The notes under the pieces are model-generated. The model saw nothing but the letters and a program-made list of their open reading frames with translations, had not been told where the DNA came from and ran no database searches. The position numbers and the translations under genes were made by a program. Shown here in pieces: positions 12,019 to 25,182 of a DNA stretch of 64,000 bases (position 1 is its first letter; each line of letters opens with the position of its first letter). This stretch comes from Xanthostigma xanthostigma (taxonomy: Eukaryota > Arthropoda > Insecta > Raphidioptera > Raphidiidae): the NCBI GenBank assembly GCA_963575645.1, contig OY754470.1, forward strand, positions 33,276,501-33,340,500, given 5' to 3'.

Positions 12019-15000
12019 TATGAGAGAAAGATCCAAACCTGAATGTTATAGTGTAAATAGACTTACCTTCATGAAATAAAGCAATTTTGCCTATAAGGAC
12101 TCATTTGCCCCTAATTGTCATAAAGCATGTAAAAACTGCTTGTCAGCGTTAAAATAATGGTTAATATGCAGTTTGCATTTTCTTATGAGAGAACGATCCA
12201 AACCTGATGGTTATAGTGTAAATAGACTTACCTTCATGAAATAAAGCAATTTTGCCTATAAGGACTTATTTGCCCCTTATTGTCATAAAGCATGTGAAAA
12301 CTGCTTGTATGCGTTAAAATAATGTATAATATGCAGTTTGCATTTTCTTATGAGAGAATGATCCAAACCTGAATGTTATAGTGAAAATAGACTTACCTTT
12401 GTAAAATAAAACATTTTTGCCTATAAGGACTCATTTGCACGCAATTGTCGTGAAGCATGTAAAAACTGCTTGTCAGCGTTAAAATAATGGTTAATATGCA
12501 GTTTGCTTTTTCTTATGAGAGAATGATCCAAACCTGAATGTTATAGTGTAAATAGACTTACCTTCATGAAATAAAGCAATTTTGCCTATAAGGACTTATT
12601 TGCCCCTTATTGTCATAAAGCATGTAAAAACTGCTTGTATGCGTTAAAATAATGTATAATATGCAGTTTGCATTTTCTTATGAGAGAATGATCCAAACCT
12701 GAATGTTATAGTGTAAATAGACTAACCTTCATGAAATAAAGAAATTTTGCCTATAAGGACTCATTTGCCCCTAATTGTCATAAAGCATGTAAAAACTGCT
12801 TGTATGCGTTAAAATGATAGTAAATAAGCAGTTTGCATTTTCTTATGAGAGAAAGATCCAAACCAGAGTGTTATAGTGTAAATAGACTTACCCTCATAAA
12901 ATAAAGCAATTTTGCCTATAAGGACTCATTTGCACCTACTTGTCATAAAGCTTGTAAAAACTGCGTGTATGCGTTAAAATAATAGTTAATATGCAGTTTG
13001 CATTTTCTTATAAGAGAATGATCTAAACCTGAATGTTATAGTTTAAGTAAACTTACCTTTGTAAAGTAAAGCAATTTTGCCTATAAGGACTCATTTGCCC
13101 CTAATTGTCATAAAGCATGTAAAAACTGCTTGTATGCGTTAAAATAATGGTTAATATGCAGTTTGCATTTTCTTATGAGAGAATGATCCAAACCTGAATG
13201 TTATAGTGTAAATAGACTTACCTTTGTAAAATAAAGCAATTTTGCCTATAAGGACTCATTTGCACGCAATTGTCGTGAAGCATGTAAAAACTGCTTGTCT
13301 GCGTGAAAATGATAGTAAATATGCAGTTTGCATTTTCTTATGAGAGAATGATCCAAACCTGAACGTTATAGTGTAAATAGACTTACCCTCATAAAATAAA
13401 GCAATTTTGCTTATAAGGACTCATTTGCACGCAATTGTCGTGAAGCATGTAAAAACTGCTTGTCTGCGTTAAAATAATGGTTAATATACAGTTTGCATTT
13501 TCTTATGAGAGAATGATCCAAACCTGAATGTTATAGTGTAAATAGACTAACCTTCATGAAATAGAGCAATTTTTCCTATAAGGACTCATTTGCCCCTAAT
13601 TGTCATAAAGCATGTAAAAACTGCTTGTCAGCGTTAAAATAATGGTTAATATGCAGTTTGCATTTTCTTATGAGAGAATGATCCAAACCTGATTGTTATA
13701 GTGTAAATAGACTTACCTTCATGAAATAAAGCAATTTTGCCTATAAGGACTTATTTGCCCCTTATTGTCACAAAGCATGTAAAAACTGCTTGTATGCGTT
13801 AAAATAATGTATAATATGCAGTTTGCATTTTCTTATGAGAGAATGATCCAAATCTGAATGTTATAGTGAAAATAGACTTACCTTTGTAAAATAAAACATT
13901 TTTGCCTATAAGGACTCATTTGCACGCAATTGTCGTGAAGCATGTAAAAACTGCTTGTCTGCGTTAAAATAATGGTTAATATGCAGTTTGCATTTTTTTA
14001 TGAGAGAATGATCCAAACCTGAATGTTATAGTGTAAATAGACTAACCTTTGTAAAATAAAGCAATTTTGCCTATAAAGACTTATTTGCACCTAATTGTCA
14101 TAAAGCATGTAAAAACTGCTTGTCTGCGTTTAAATAATGGATAATATGCAGTTTGCATTTTCTTATGAGAGAATGATCCAAACCTGAATGTTATAGTGTA
14201 AATAGACTTACCCTCATGAAATAAAGCAATTATGCCTATAAGGACTCATTTGCACCTAATTGTCGTAAAGCATGTAAAAACTGCTTGTCTGCGTTTAAAT
14301 AATAGTTAATATGCAGTTTGCATTTTCTTATGAGAGAATGATCTAAACCTGAATGTTATAGTTTAAGTAAACTTACCTTTGTAAAATAAAGCAATTTTGC
14401 CTATATAGACTAATTTGCCCCTAATTGTCGTAAAGCATGTAAAAACTGCTTGTATGCGTTAAAATAATGGTTAATATGCAGTTTGCATTTTCTTATGAGA
14501 GAATGATCCAAACCTGAATGTTATAGTGTAAATAGATTTACCTTTGTAAAATAAAGCAATTTTGCCTATAAGGACTCATTTGCACGCAATTGTCGTGAAG
14601 CATGTAAAAACTGCTTGTCTGCGTGAAAATGATAGTAAATATGCAGTTTGCATTTTCTTATGAGAGAATGATCTAAACCTGAATGTTATAGTGTAAATAG
14701 ACTTACCCTCATGAAATAAAGCAAATTTGCCTATAAGGACTCATTTGCACCTAATTGTCATAAAGCTTGTAAAAACTGCTTGTATGGGTTAAAATAATAG
14801 TTAATATGCAGTTTGCATTTTCTTATGAGAGAATGATCTAAACCTGAATGTTATAGTTTAAGTAAACTTACCTTTGTAAAATAAAGCAATTTTGCCTATA
14901 TAGACTAATTTGCCCCTAATTGTCGTAAAGCATGTAAAAACTGCTTGTATGCGTTAAAATAATGGTTAATATGCAGTTTGCATTTTCTTATGAGAGAATG

Positions 15001-18000
15001 ATCCAAACCTGAATGTTATAGTGTAAATAGATTTACCTTTGTAAAATAAAGCAATTTTGCCTATAAGGACTTATTTGCACGCAATTGTCGTGAAGCGTGT
15101 AAAAACTGCTTGTCTGCGTGAAAATGATAGTAAATATGCAGTTTGCATTTTCTTATGAGAGAATGATCCAAACCTAAATGGTATAAAGTAAATAGACTTA
15201 CCCTCATGAAATAAAGCAATTTTGCCTATAAAGACTCATTTGCACCTAATTGTCGTAAAGCATGTAAAAACTGCTTGTCTGCGTTTAAATAATGGTTAAT
15301 ATGCAGTTTGCATTTTCTTATGAGAGAATGATCCAAACCTGAATGTTATAGTGTAAATAGACTTACCTTCATGAAATAAAGCAATTTTGCCTATAAGGAC
15401 TCATTTGCCCCTAATTGTCATAAAGCATGTAAAAACTGCTTGTATGCGTTAAAATAATGGTTAATATGCAGATTGCATTTTCTTATGAGAGAATGATCCA
15501 AACCTGAATGTTATAGTGTAAATAGACTTACCTTTGTAAAATAAAGCAATTTTGCCTATAAGGACTCATTTGCACGCAATTGTCGTGAAGCATGTAAAAA
15601 CTGCTTGTCTGCGTGAAAATGATAGTAAATATGCAGTTTGCATTTTCTTATGAGAGAATGATCCAAACCTGAATGTTATAGTGTAAATATACTTACCCTC
15701 ATGAAATAAAGCAATTTTGCCTATAAAGACTCATTTGCACCTAATTGTCGTAAAGCATGTAAAAACTGCTTGTCTGCGTTTAAATAATGGATAATATGCA
15801 GTTTGCATTTTCTTATGAGAGAATGATCCAAACCTGAATGTTATAGTGTAAATAGACTTACCCTCATGAAATAAAGCAATTTTGCCTATAAGGACTCATT
15901 TGCACCTAATTGTCATAAAGCATGTAAAAACTGCTTGTCTGCGTTTAAATAATGGTTAATATGCAGTTTGCATTTTCTTATGAGAGAAAGATCCAAACCT
16001 GAATGTTATAGTGTAAATAGACTTACCTTCATGAAACAAAGCAATTTTGCCTATAAGGACTCATTTGCCCCTAATTGTCATAAAGCATGTAAAAACTGCT
16101 TGTTGCGTTAAAATAATGGTTAATATGCAGTTTGCATTTTCTTATGAGAGAAGGATCCAAACCTGAATGTTATAGTGTAAATAGACTTACCTTTGTAAAA
16201 TAAAGCAATTTTGCTTATAAGGACTCATTTGCACGCAATTGTCGTTAAGCATATAAAAACTGCTTGTCTGCGTTAAAATAATGGTTAATATGCAGTTTGC
16301 ATTTTCTTATGAGAGAATGATCCAAACCTGAATGTTATAGTGAAAGTAGACTTACCTTTGTGAAATAAAACAATTTTGCCTTTAAGGACTTATTTCCACC
16401 TAATTGTCGTAAAACATGTGAAAACTGCTTGTCTGCGTGAAAATGATAGTAAATATGCAGTTTGCATTTTCTTATGAGAGAAAGATCCAAACCTGAATGT
16501 TATAGTGTAAATAGACTTACCTTCATGAAATAAAGCAATTTTGCCTATAAGGACTCATTTGCCCCTAATTGTCATAAAGCATGTAAAAACTGCTTGTATG
16601 CGTTAAAATAATGGTTAATATGCAGTTTGCATTTTCTTATGAGAGAATGATCCAAACCTGAATGTTATAGTGAAAATAGACTTACCTTTGTAAAATAACG
16701 TAATTTTGCCTATAAGGACTCATTTGCACGCAATTGTCGTGAAGCATGTAAAAACTGCTTGTCTGCGTTAAAATAATGGTTAATATGCAGTTTGCATTTT
16801 CTTATGAGAGAATGATCCAAACCTAAATGTTTTTGTGAAAATAGACTAACCCTCATAAAATAAAGCAATTTTGCCTATAAAGACTCATTTGCACCTAATT
16901 GTCATAAAGCATGTAAAAACTGTTTGTATGCGTTAAAATGATAGTAAATATGCAGTTTGCATTTTCTTATGAGAGAAAGATCCAAACCAGAATGTTATAG
17001 TGTAAACAGACTTACCCTCATAAAATAAAGCAATTTTGCCTATAAGGACTCATTTGCACCTACTTGTCATACAGCTTGTAAAAACTGCGTGTATGCGTTA
17101 AAATAATAGTTAATATGCAGTTTGCATTTTCTTATAAGAGAATGATCTAAACCTGAATGTTATAGTTTAAGTAAACTAACCTCTGTAAAGTAAAGCAATT
17201 TTGCCTATAAGGACTCATTTGCCCCTAATTGTCATAAAGCATGTAAAAACTGCTTGTATGCGTTAAAATAATGGTTAATATGCAGTTTTCATTTTCTTAT
17301 GAGAGAATGATCCAAACCTGAATGTTATAGTGTAAATAGACTTACCTTTGTAAAATAAAGCAATTTTGCCTATAAGGACTCATTTGCACGCAATTGTCGT
17401 GAAGCATGTAAAAACTGCTTGTCTGCGTGAAAATGATAGTAAATATGCAGTTTGCATTTTCTTATGAGAGAATGATCCAAACCTGAACGTTATAGTGTAA
17501 ATAGACTTACCCTCATGAAATAAAGCAATTTTGCCTATAAGGACTCATTTGCACGCAATTGTCGTGAAGCATGTAAAAACTGCTTGTCTGCGTTAAAATA
17601 ATGGTTAATATGCAGATTGCATTTTCTTATGAGAGAATGATCCAAACCTTAATGTTATAGTATAAATAGACTAACCTTCATGAAATATAGCAATTTTTCC
17701 TATAAGGACTCATTTGCCCCTAATTGTCATAAAGCATGTAAAAACTGATTGTCAGCGTTAAAATAATGGTTAATATGCAGTTTGCATTTTCTTATGAGAG
17801 AATGATCCAAACCTGAACGTTATAGTGTAAATAGACTTACCCTCATGAAATAAAGCAATTTTGCCTATAAGGACTCATTTGCACGCAATTGTCGTGAACC
17901 ATGTAAAAACTGCTTGTCTGCGTTAAAATAATGGTTAATATGCAGTTTGCATTTTCTTATGAGAGAATGATCCAAACCTGAATGTTATAGTGTAAATAGA

Positions 18001-20228
18001 CTAACTTTCATGAAATAAAGCAATTTTTCCTATAAGGACTCATTTGCCCCTAATTGTCATAAAGCATGTAAAAACTGCTTGTCAGCGTTAAAATAATGGT
18101 TAATATGCAGTTTGCATTTTCTTATGAGAGAATGATCCAATCCTGATTGTTATAGTGTAAATAGACTTACCTTCATGAAATAAAGCAATTTTGCCTATAA
18201 AGACTCATTTGCACCTAATTGTCATAAAGCATGTAAAAACTGCTTGTATGCGTTAAAATGATAGTAAATATGCAGTTTGCATTTTCTTATGAGAGAAAGA
18301 TCCAAACCAGAATGTTATAGTGTAAATAGACTTACCCTCATACAATAAAGCAATTTTGCCTATAAGGACTCATTTGCACCTACTTGTCATAAAGCTTGTA
18401 AAAACTGCGTGTATGCGTTAAAATAATAGTTAATATGCAGTTTGCATTTTCTTATAAGAGAATGATCTAAGCCTGAATGTTATAGTTTAAGTAAACTAAC
18501 CTTTGTAAAGTAAAGCAATTTTGCCTATAAGGACTCATTTGCCCCTAATTGTCATAAAGCATGTAAAAACTGCTTGTATGCGTTAAAATAATGGTTAATA
18601 TGCAGTTTGCATTTTCTAATGAGAGAATGATCTAAGCCTGAATGTTATAGTGTAAATAGACTTACCTTTGTAAAATAAAGCAATTTTGCCTATAAGGACT
18701 CATTTGCACGCAATTGTCGTGAAGCATGTAAAAACTGCTTGTCTGCGTGAAAATGATAGTAAATATGCAGTTTGCATTTTCTTATGAGAGAATGATCCAA
18801 ACCTGAACGTTATAGTGTAAATAGACTTACCCTCATGAAATAAAGCAATTTTGCCTATAAGGACTCATTTGCACGCAATTGACGTGAAGCATGTAAAAAC
18901 TGCTTGTCTGCGTTAAAATAATGGTTAATATGCAGTTTGCATTTTCTTATGAGAGAATGATCCAAACCTTAATGTTATAGTGTAAATAGACTAACCTTCA
19001 TGAAATAAAGCAATTTTTCCTATAAGGACTCATTTGCCCCTAATTGTCATAAAGCATGTAAAAACTGCTTGTCAGCGTTAAAATAATGGTTAATATGCAG
19101 TTTGCATTTTCTTATGAGAGAATGATCCAAACCTGATTGTTATAGTGTAAATAGACTTACCTTCATGAAATAAAGCAATTTTGCCTATAAGGACTTATTT
19201 GCCCCTTATTGTCATACAGCATGTAAAAACTGCTTGTATGCGTTAAAATAATGTATAATATGCAGTTTGCATTTTCTTATGAGAGAATGATCCAAACCTG
19301 AATGTTATAGTGAAAATAGACTTACCTTTGTAAAATAAAACATTTTTGCCAATAAGGACTCATTTGCACGCAATTGTCGTGAAGCATGTAAAAACTGCTT
19401 GTCTGCGTGAAAATGATAGTAAATATGCAGTTTGCATTTTCTTATGAGAGAATGATCCAAACCTGAACGTTATAGTGTAAATAGACTTACCCTCATAAAA
19501 TAAAGCAATTTTGCCTATAAAGATTCATTTGCACCTAATTGTCGTAAAGCATGTGAAAACTGCTTGTCTGCGTTTAAATAATGGTTAATATGCAGTTTGC
19601 ATTTTCTTATGAGAGAATGATCCAAACCTGAATGTTATAGTGTAAATAGACTTACTTTTGTAAAATAAAGCAATTTTGCCTATAAGGACTCATTTGCACG
19701 CAATTGTCGTGAAGTATGTAAAAACTGCTTGTCTGCGTTAAAATAATGGTTAATATGCAGTTTGCATTTTCTTATGAGAGAATGATCCAAACCTGAATGT
19801 TATAGTGTAAATAGACTTACCTTCATGAAATAAAGCAATTTTGCCTATAAGGACTCATTTGCCCCTAATTGTCATAAAGCATGTAAAAACTGCTTGTCAG
19901 CGTTAAAATAATGGTTAATATGCAGTTTGCATTTTCTTATGAGAGAACGATCCAAACCTGATGGTTATAGTGTAAATAGACTTACCTTCATGAAATAAAG
20001 CAATTTTGCCTATAAGGACTTATTTGCCCCTTATTGTCATAAAGCATGTGAAAACTGCTTGTATGCGTTAAAATAATGTATAATATGCAGTTTGCATTTT
20101 CTTATGAGAGAATGATCCAAACCTGAATGTTATAGTGAAAATAGACTTACCTTTGTAAAATAAAACATTTTTGCCTATAAGGACTCATTTGCACGCAATT
20201 GTCGTGAAGCATGTAAAAACTGCTTGTC
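12019..20228 (+). repeat. Multi-monomer block 3, chimera of blocks 2 and 1
   Basis: 12,019-15,673 matches 6,740-10,394 (shift 5,279, 32 monomers less 1 bp). 14,968-20,228 matches 1,935-7,195 (shift 13,033, 79 monomers less 2 bp). In the 0.7-kb overlap the two sources agree with each other, so the switch point cannot be located more finely. In the right part I noticed one difference, at 17,662 (A, against G at 4,629). The near-identity implies a recent event. No gene is present. Confidence 0.85.
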
Positions 20229-21440
20229 TGCGTTAAAATAATGGTTAATATGCAGTTTGCATTTCCTTATGAGAGAATGATCCAAACCTGAATGTTATAG
20301 TGTAAATGGACTTACCCTCATGAAATAAAGCAATTTTGCCTATAAAGACTCATTTGCACCTTATTGTCATAAAGCATGTAAAAACTGCTTGTATGCGTTA
20401 AAATGATAGTAAATATGCAGTTTGCATTTTCTTATGAGAGAATGATCTAAACCTGAATGTTATAGTTTAAGTAAACTTACCTTTGTAAAATAAAGCAATT
20501 TTGCCTATATAGACTAATTTGCCCCTAATTGTCGTAAAGCTTGTAAAAACTGCTTGTATGCGTTAAAATAATGGTTAATATGCAGTTTGCATTTTCTTAT
20601 GAGAGAATGATCCAAACCTGAATGTTATAGTGTAAATAGATTTACCTTTGTAAAATAAAGCAATTTTGCCTATAAGGACTTATTTGCACGCAATTGTCGT
20701 GAAGCATGTAAAAACTGCTTGTCTGCGTGAAAATGATAGTAAATATGCAGTTTGCATTTTCTTATGAGAGAATGATCCAAACCTAAATGTTATAGTGTAA
20801 ATAGACTTACCCTCATGAAATAAAGCAATTTTGCCTATAAAGACTCATTTGCACCTAATTGTCGTAAAGCATGTAAAAACTGCTTGTCTGCGTTTAAATA
20901 ATGGTTAATATGCAGTTTGCATTTTCTTATGAGAGAATGATCCAAACCTGAATGTTATAGTGTAAATAGACTTACCTTCATGAAATAAAGCAATTTTGCC
21001 TATAAGGACTCATTTGCCCCTAATTGTCATAAAGCATGTAAAAACTGCTTGTATGCGTTAAAATAATGGTTAATATACAGATTGCATTTTCTTATGAGAG
21101 AATGATCCAAACCTGAATGTTATAGTGTAAATAGACTTACCTTTGTAAAATAAAGCAATTTTGCCTATAAGTCTCATTTGCACGCAATTGTCGTGAAGCA
21201 TGTAAAAACTGCTTGTCTGCGTGAAAATGATAGAAAATATGCAGTTTGCATTTTCTTATGAGAGAATGATCCAAACCTAAATGTTATAGTGTAAATATAC
21301 TTACCCTCATGAAATAAAGCAATTTTGCCTATAAAGACTCATTTGCACCTAATTGTCGTAAAGCATGTAAAAACTGCTTGTCTGCGTTTAAATAATGGAT
21401 AATATGCAGTTTGCATTTTCTTATGAGAGAATGATCCAAA
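20229..21440 (+). repeat. Diverged monomers linking block 3 to the next block
   Basis: About seven monomers resemble the 2.0-2.9 kb and 9.5-10.4 kb segments in subtype order. They carry several private changes: TGTAAATGGAC near 20,305, a one-base deletion in TAAGTCTCATT near 21,170, and ATACAGATTGC near 21,075. This is an older relative of the block 1-3 material rather than a fresh copy. Nothing else is seen here. Confidence 0.65.
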
Positions 21441-24085
21441 CCTGAATGTTATAGTGTAAATAGACTTACCCTCATGAAATAAAGCAATTTTGCCTATAAG
21501 GACTCATTTGCACCTAATTGTCATAAAGCATGTAAAAACTGCTTGTATGCGTTAAAATAATAGTTAATATGCAGTTTGCATTTTCTTGTGAGAGAATGAT
21601 CCAAACCTGAATGTTATAGTGTAAGTAAACTTACCTTTGTGAAATAAAGCAGTTTTGCCTAAAAGGACTCATTTGCACCTAATTGTCGTAAAGCATGTAA
21701 AAACTGCTTGTTGCGTTAAAATAATGGTTAATATGCAGTTTGCATTTTCCTATGAGAGAATGATCCAACCCTGAATATTATAGTGAAAGTAGACTTACCT
21801 TTGTGAAATAAAGCAATTCTGCCTATAAGGACACATTTGCACCTAATTGTCATAAAGCATGTAAAAAATGCTTGTATGCGTTAAAATAATGGTTAATATG
21901 CAGTTTGCATTTTCTTATGAGAGAATGATCCAAACCTGAATGTTATAGTGTAAATAGACTTACCTTTGTAAAATAAAGCAATTTTGCCTACAAGGACTCA
22001 TTTTCACGCAATTGTCGTGAAGCATGTAAAGACTGTTTGTCTGCGTTAAAATATTGGTTAATATGCAGTTTGCATTTTCTTATGAGAGAATGATCCAACC
22101 CTGAATATTATAGTGAAAGTAGACTTACCTTTGTGAATAAAGGAATTCTGCCTATAAGGACACATTTGCACCTAATTGTCATAAAGCATGTAAATACTGC
22201 TTGTCTGCGTGAAAAAAATAGGAAATGATCAGTTTGCATTATCTTTTGAGAAAATGATCCAAACCTGAATGTTATAATATAAATAGACTTACCTTTGTAA
22301 AATAAAGCAATTTTGCCTATAAGGACTCATTTGCACGCAATTGTCGTGAAGCATGTAAAAACTGCTTGTCTGCGTTAAAATAATGGTTAATATGCAGTTT
22401 GCATTTTCTTATGAGAGAATGATCCAACCCTGAATATTATAGTGAAAGTAGACTTACCTTTGTGAAATAAAGCAATTTTGCCTATAAGGACTTATTTGCA
22501 CCTAATTGTCATAAAGCATGTAAATACTGCTTGTCTAAGTGAAAATAATAGGAAATGATCAGTTTGCATTATCTTTCGAGAAAATGATCCAAACCTGAAT
22601 GTTATAGTGTAAATAGACTTACCTTTCTAAAATAAAGCAATTTTGCCTTTAAGGACTTATTTGCACGCAATTGTCGTGAAGCATGTAAAAACTGCTTGTC
22701 TGCGTTAAAATAATGGTTAATATGCAGTTTGCTTTTTCTTATGAGAGAATGATCCAAACCTGAATGTTATAGTGTAAATAGACTTACCTTCATGAAATAA
22801 AGCAATTTTGCCTATAAGGACTTATTTGCCCCTTATTGTCATAAAGCATGTAAAAACTGCTTGTATGCGTTAAAATAATGTATAATATGCAGTTTGCATT
22901 TTCTTATGAGAGAATGATCCAAACCTGAATGTTATAGTGTAAATAGACTAACCTTCATGAAATAAAGAAATTTTGCCTATAAGGACTCATTTGCCCCTAA
23001 TTGTCATAAAGCATGTAAAAACTGCTTGTATGCGTTAAAATGATAGTAAATATGCAGTTTGCATTTTCTTATGAGAGAAAGATCCAAACCAGAGTGTTAT
23101 AGTGTAAATAGACTTACCCTCATAAAATAAAGCAATTTTGCCTATAAGGACTCATTTGCACCTACTTGTCATAAAGCTTGTAAAAACTGCGTGTATGCGT
23201 TAAAATAATAGTTAATATGCAGTTTGCATTTTCTTATAAGAGAATGATCTAAACCTGAATGTTATAGTTTAAGTAAACTTACCTTTGTAAAGTAAAGCAA
23301 TTTTGCCTATAAGGACTCATTTGCCCCTAATTGTCATAAAGCATGTAAAAACTGCTTGTATGCGTTAAAATAATGGTTAATATGCAGTTTGCATTTTCTT
23401 ATGAGAGAATGATCCAAACCTGAATGTTATAGTGTAAATAGACTTACCTTTGTAAAATAAAGCAATTTTGCCTATAAGGACTCATTTGCACGCAATTGTC
23501 GTGAAGCATGTAAAAACTGCTTGTCTGCGTGAAAATGATAGTAAATATGCAGTTTGCATTTTCTTATGAGAGAATGATCCAAACCTGAACGTTATAGTGT
23601 AAATAGACTTACCCTCATAAAATAAAGCAATTTTGCTTATAAGGACTCATTTGCACGCAATTGTCGTGAAGCATGTAAAAACTGCTTGTCTGCGTTAAAA
23701 TAATGGTTAATATACAGTTTGCATTTTCTTATGAGAGAATGATCCAAACCTGAATGTTATAGTGTAAATAGACTAACCTTCATGAAATAAAGCAATTTTT
23801 CCTATAAGGACTCATTTGCCCCTAAATGTCATAAAGCATGTAAAAACTGCTTGTCAGCGTTAAAATAATGGTTAATATGCAGTTTGCATTTTCTTATGAC
23901 AGAATGATCCAAACCTGATTGTTATAGTGTAAATAGACTTACCTTCATGAAATAAAGCAATTTTGCCTATAAGGACTTATTTGCCCCTTATTGTCATAAA
24001 GCATGTAAAAACTGCTTGTATGCGTTAAAATAATGTATAATATGCAGTTTGCATTTTCTTATGAGAGAATGATCCAAATCTGAAT
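21441..24085 (+). repeat. Block repeated at 28,866-31,508 (45-monomer shift)
   Basis: This stretch matches 28,866-31,508 at a shift of 7,425 bp. The left part holds the long divergent-monomer cluster. From about 22,720 on it follows the left end of block 1 (about 285 onward), including the rare GCTTTTTC form (22,731; elsewhere at 297, 7,226, 12,505, 30,156 and 42,196) and AAAGAAATTTTG. The match ends where an extra monomer begins at 24,086. Confidence 0.8.
21777..22600 (+). repeat. Divergent monomer cluster, long form (copy 1)
   Basis: Five monomers alternate between a divergent type (starts 21,777; 22,107; 22,436) and ordinary or near-ordinary ones (21,942; 22,271). The divergent type begins ATTATAGTGAAAG and is preceded by CCAACCCTGA. 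Members carry AATTCTGCC, GGACACATTT and, in the last two, AATAGGAAATGATCAG followed by GCATTATCTTT. The 13-bp dyad is destroyed (ATGATCAG replaces ATATGCAG) and the upstream arm becomes AATACTGC. The 22,107 monomer is 164 bp and contains a GAATTC at 22,143. The same cluster recurs at 29,202-30,025 and 41,242-42,065. Confidence 0.85.
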
Positions 24086-24250
24086 GTTATAGTTTAAGTA
24101 AACTTGCCTTTGTAAAATAAAGCAATTTTGCCTATATAGACTAATTTGCCCCTAATTGTCGTAAAGCATGTAAAAACTGCTTGTATGCGTTAAAATAATG
24201 GTTAATATGCAGTTTGCATTTTCTTATGAGAGAATGATCCAAACCTGAAT
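24086..24250 (+). repeat. Single extra monomer of the TATATAGACTAA type
   Basis: The shift between this block and the 28.9-33.1 kb copy is 7,425 before this monomer and 7,260 after it, exactly 165 bp less. The monomer begins GTTATAGTTTAAGTAAACTTGCC and carries CCTATATAGAC, a type common elsewhere in the array. It is a one-monomer insertion here, or a loss in the other copy. Confidence 0.8.
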
Positions 24251-25182
24251 GTTATAGTGTAAATAGACTTACCTTTGTAAAATAAAACATTTTTGCCTAT
24301 AAGGACTCATTTGCACGCAATTGTCGTGAAGCATGTAAAAACTGCTTGTCTGCGTTAAAATAATGGTTAATATGCAGTTTGCATTTTCTTATGAGAGAAT
24401 GATCCAAACCTGAATGTTATAGTGTAACTAGACTAACCTTTGTAAAATAAAGCAATTTTGCCTATAAAGACTTATTTGCACCTAATTGTCATAAAGCATG
24501 TAAAAACTGCTTGTCTGCGTTTAAATAATGGATAATATGCAGTTTGCATTTTCTTATGAGAGAATGATCCAAAACTGAATGTTATAGTGTAAATAGACTT
24601 ACCCTCATGAAATAAAGCAATTTTGCCTATAAGGACTCATTTGCACCTAATTGTCGTAAAGCATGTAAAAACTGCTTGTCTGCGTTTAAATAATAGTTAA
24701 TATGCAGTTTGCATTTTCTTATGAGAGAATGATCTAAACCTGAATGTTATAGTTTAAGTAAACTTACCTTTGTAAAATAAAGCAATTTTGCCTATATAGA
24801 CTAATTTGCCCCTAATTGTCGTAAAGCATGTAAAAACTGCTTGTATGCGTTAAAATAATGGTTAATATGCAGTTTGCATTTTCTTATGAGAGAATGATCC
24901 AAACCTGAATGTTATAGTGTAAATAGATTTACCTTTGTAAAATAAAGCAATTTTGCCTATAAGGACTCATTTGCACGCAATTGTCGTGAAGCATGTAAAA
25001 ACTGCTTGTCTGCGTGAAAATGATAGTAAATATGCAGTTTGCATTTTCTTATGAGAGAATGATCTAAACCTGAATGTTATAGTGTAAATAGACTTACCCT
25101 CATGAAATAAAGCAATTTTGCCTATAAGGACTCATTTGCACCTAATTGTCATAAAGCTTGTAAAAACTGCTTGTATGCGTTA
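24251..25182 (+). repeat. Ordinary monomers, copy of about 31,511-32,442
   Basis: This is part of a 1.58-kb match (24,251-25,833 with 31,511-33,093, shift 7,260) that continues the previous block after the extra monomer. Monomer subtypes appear in the same order, with scattered single-base differences such as GTAACTAGAC near 24,425 and CAAAACTGAAT near 24,570. No other feature is seen. Confidence 0.7.

Noticed and set aside
22568..22584. CENP-B-box-like motif at TTTCGAGAAAATGA in divergent monomers
   Set aside because: Only the TTCG start and one A fit the box core; the CGGG end is absent. Ordinary monomers have no TTCG at this place.
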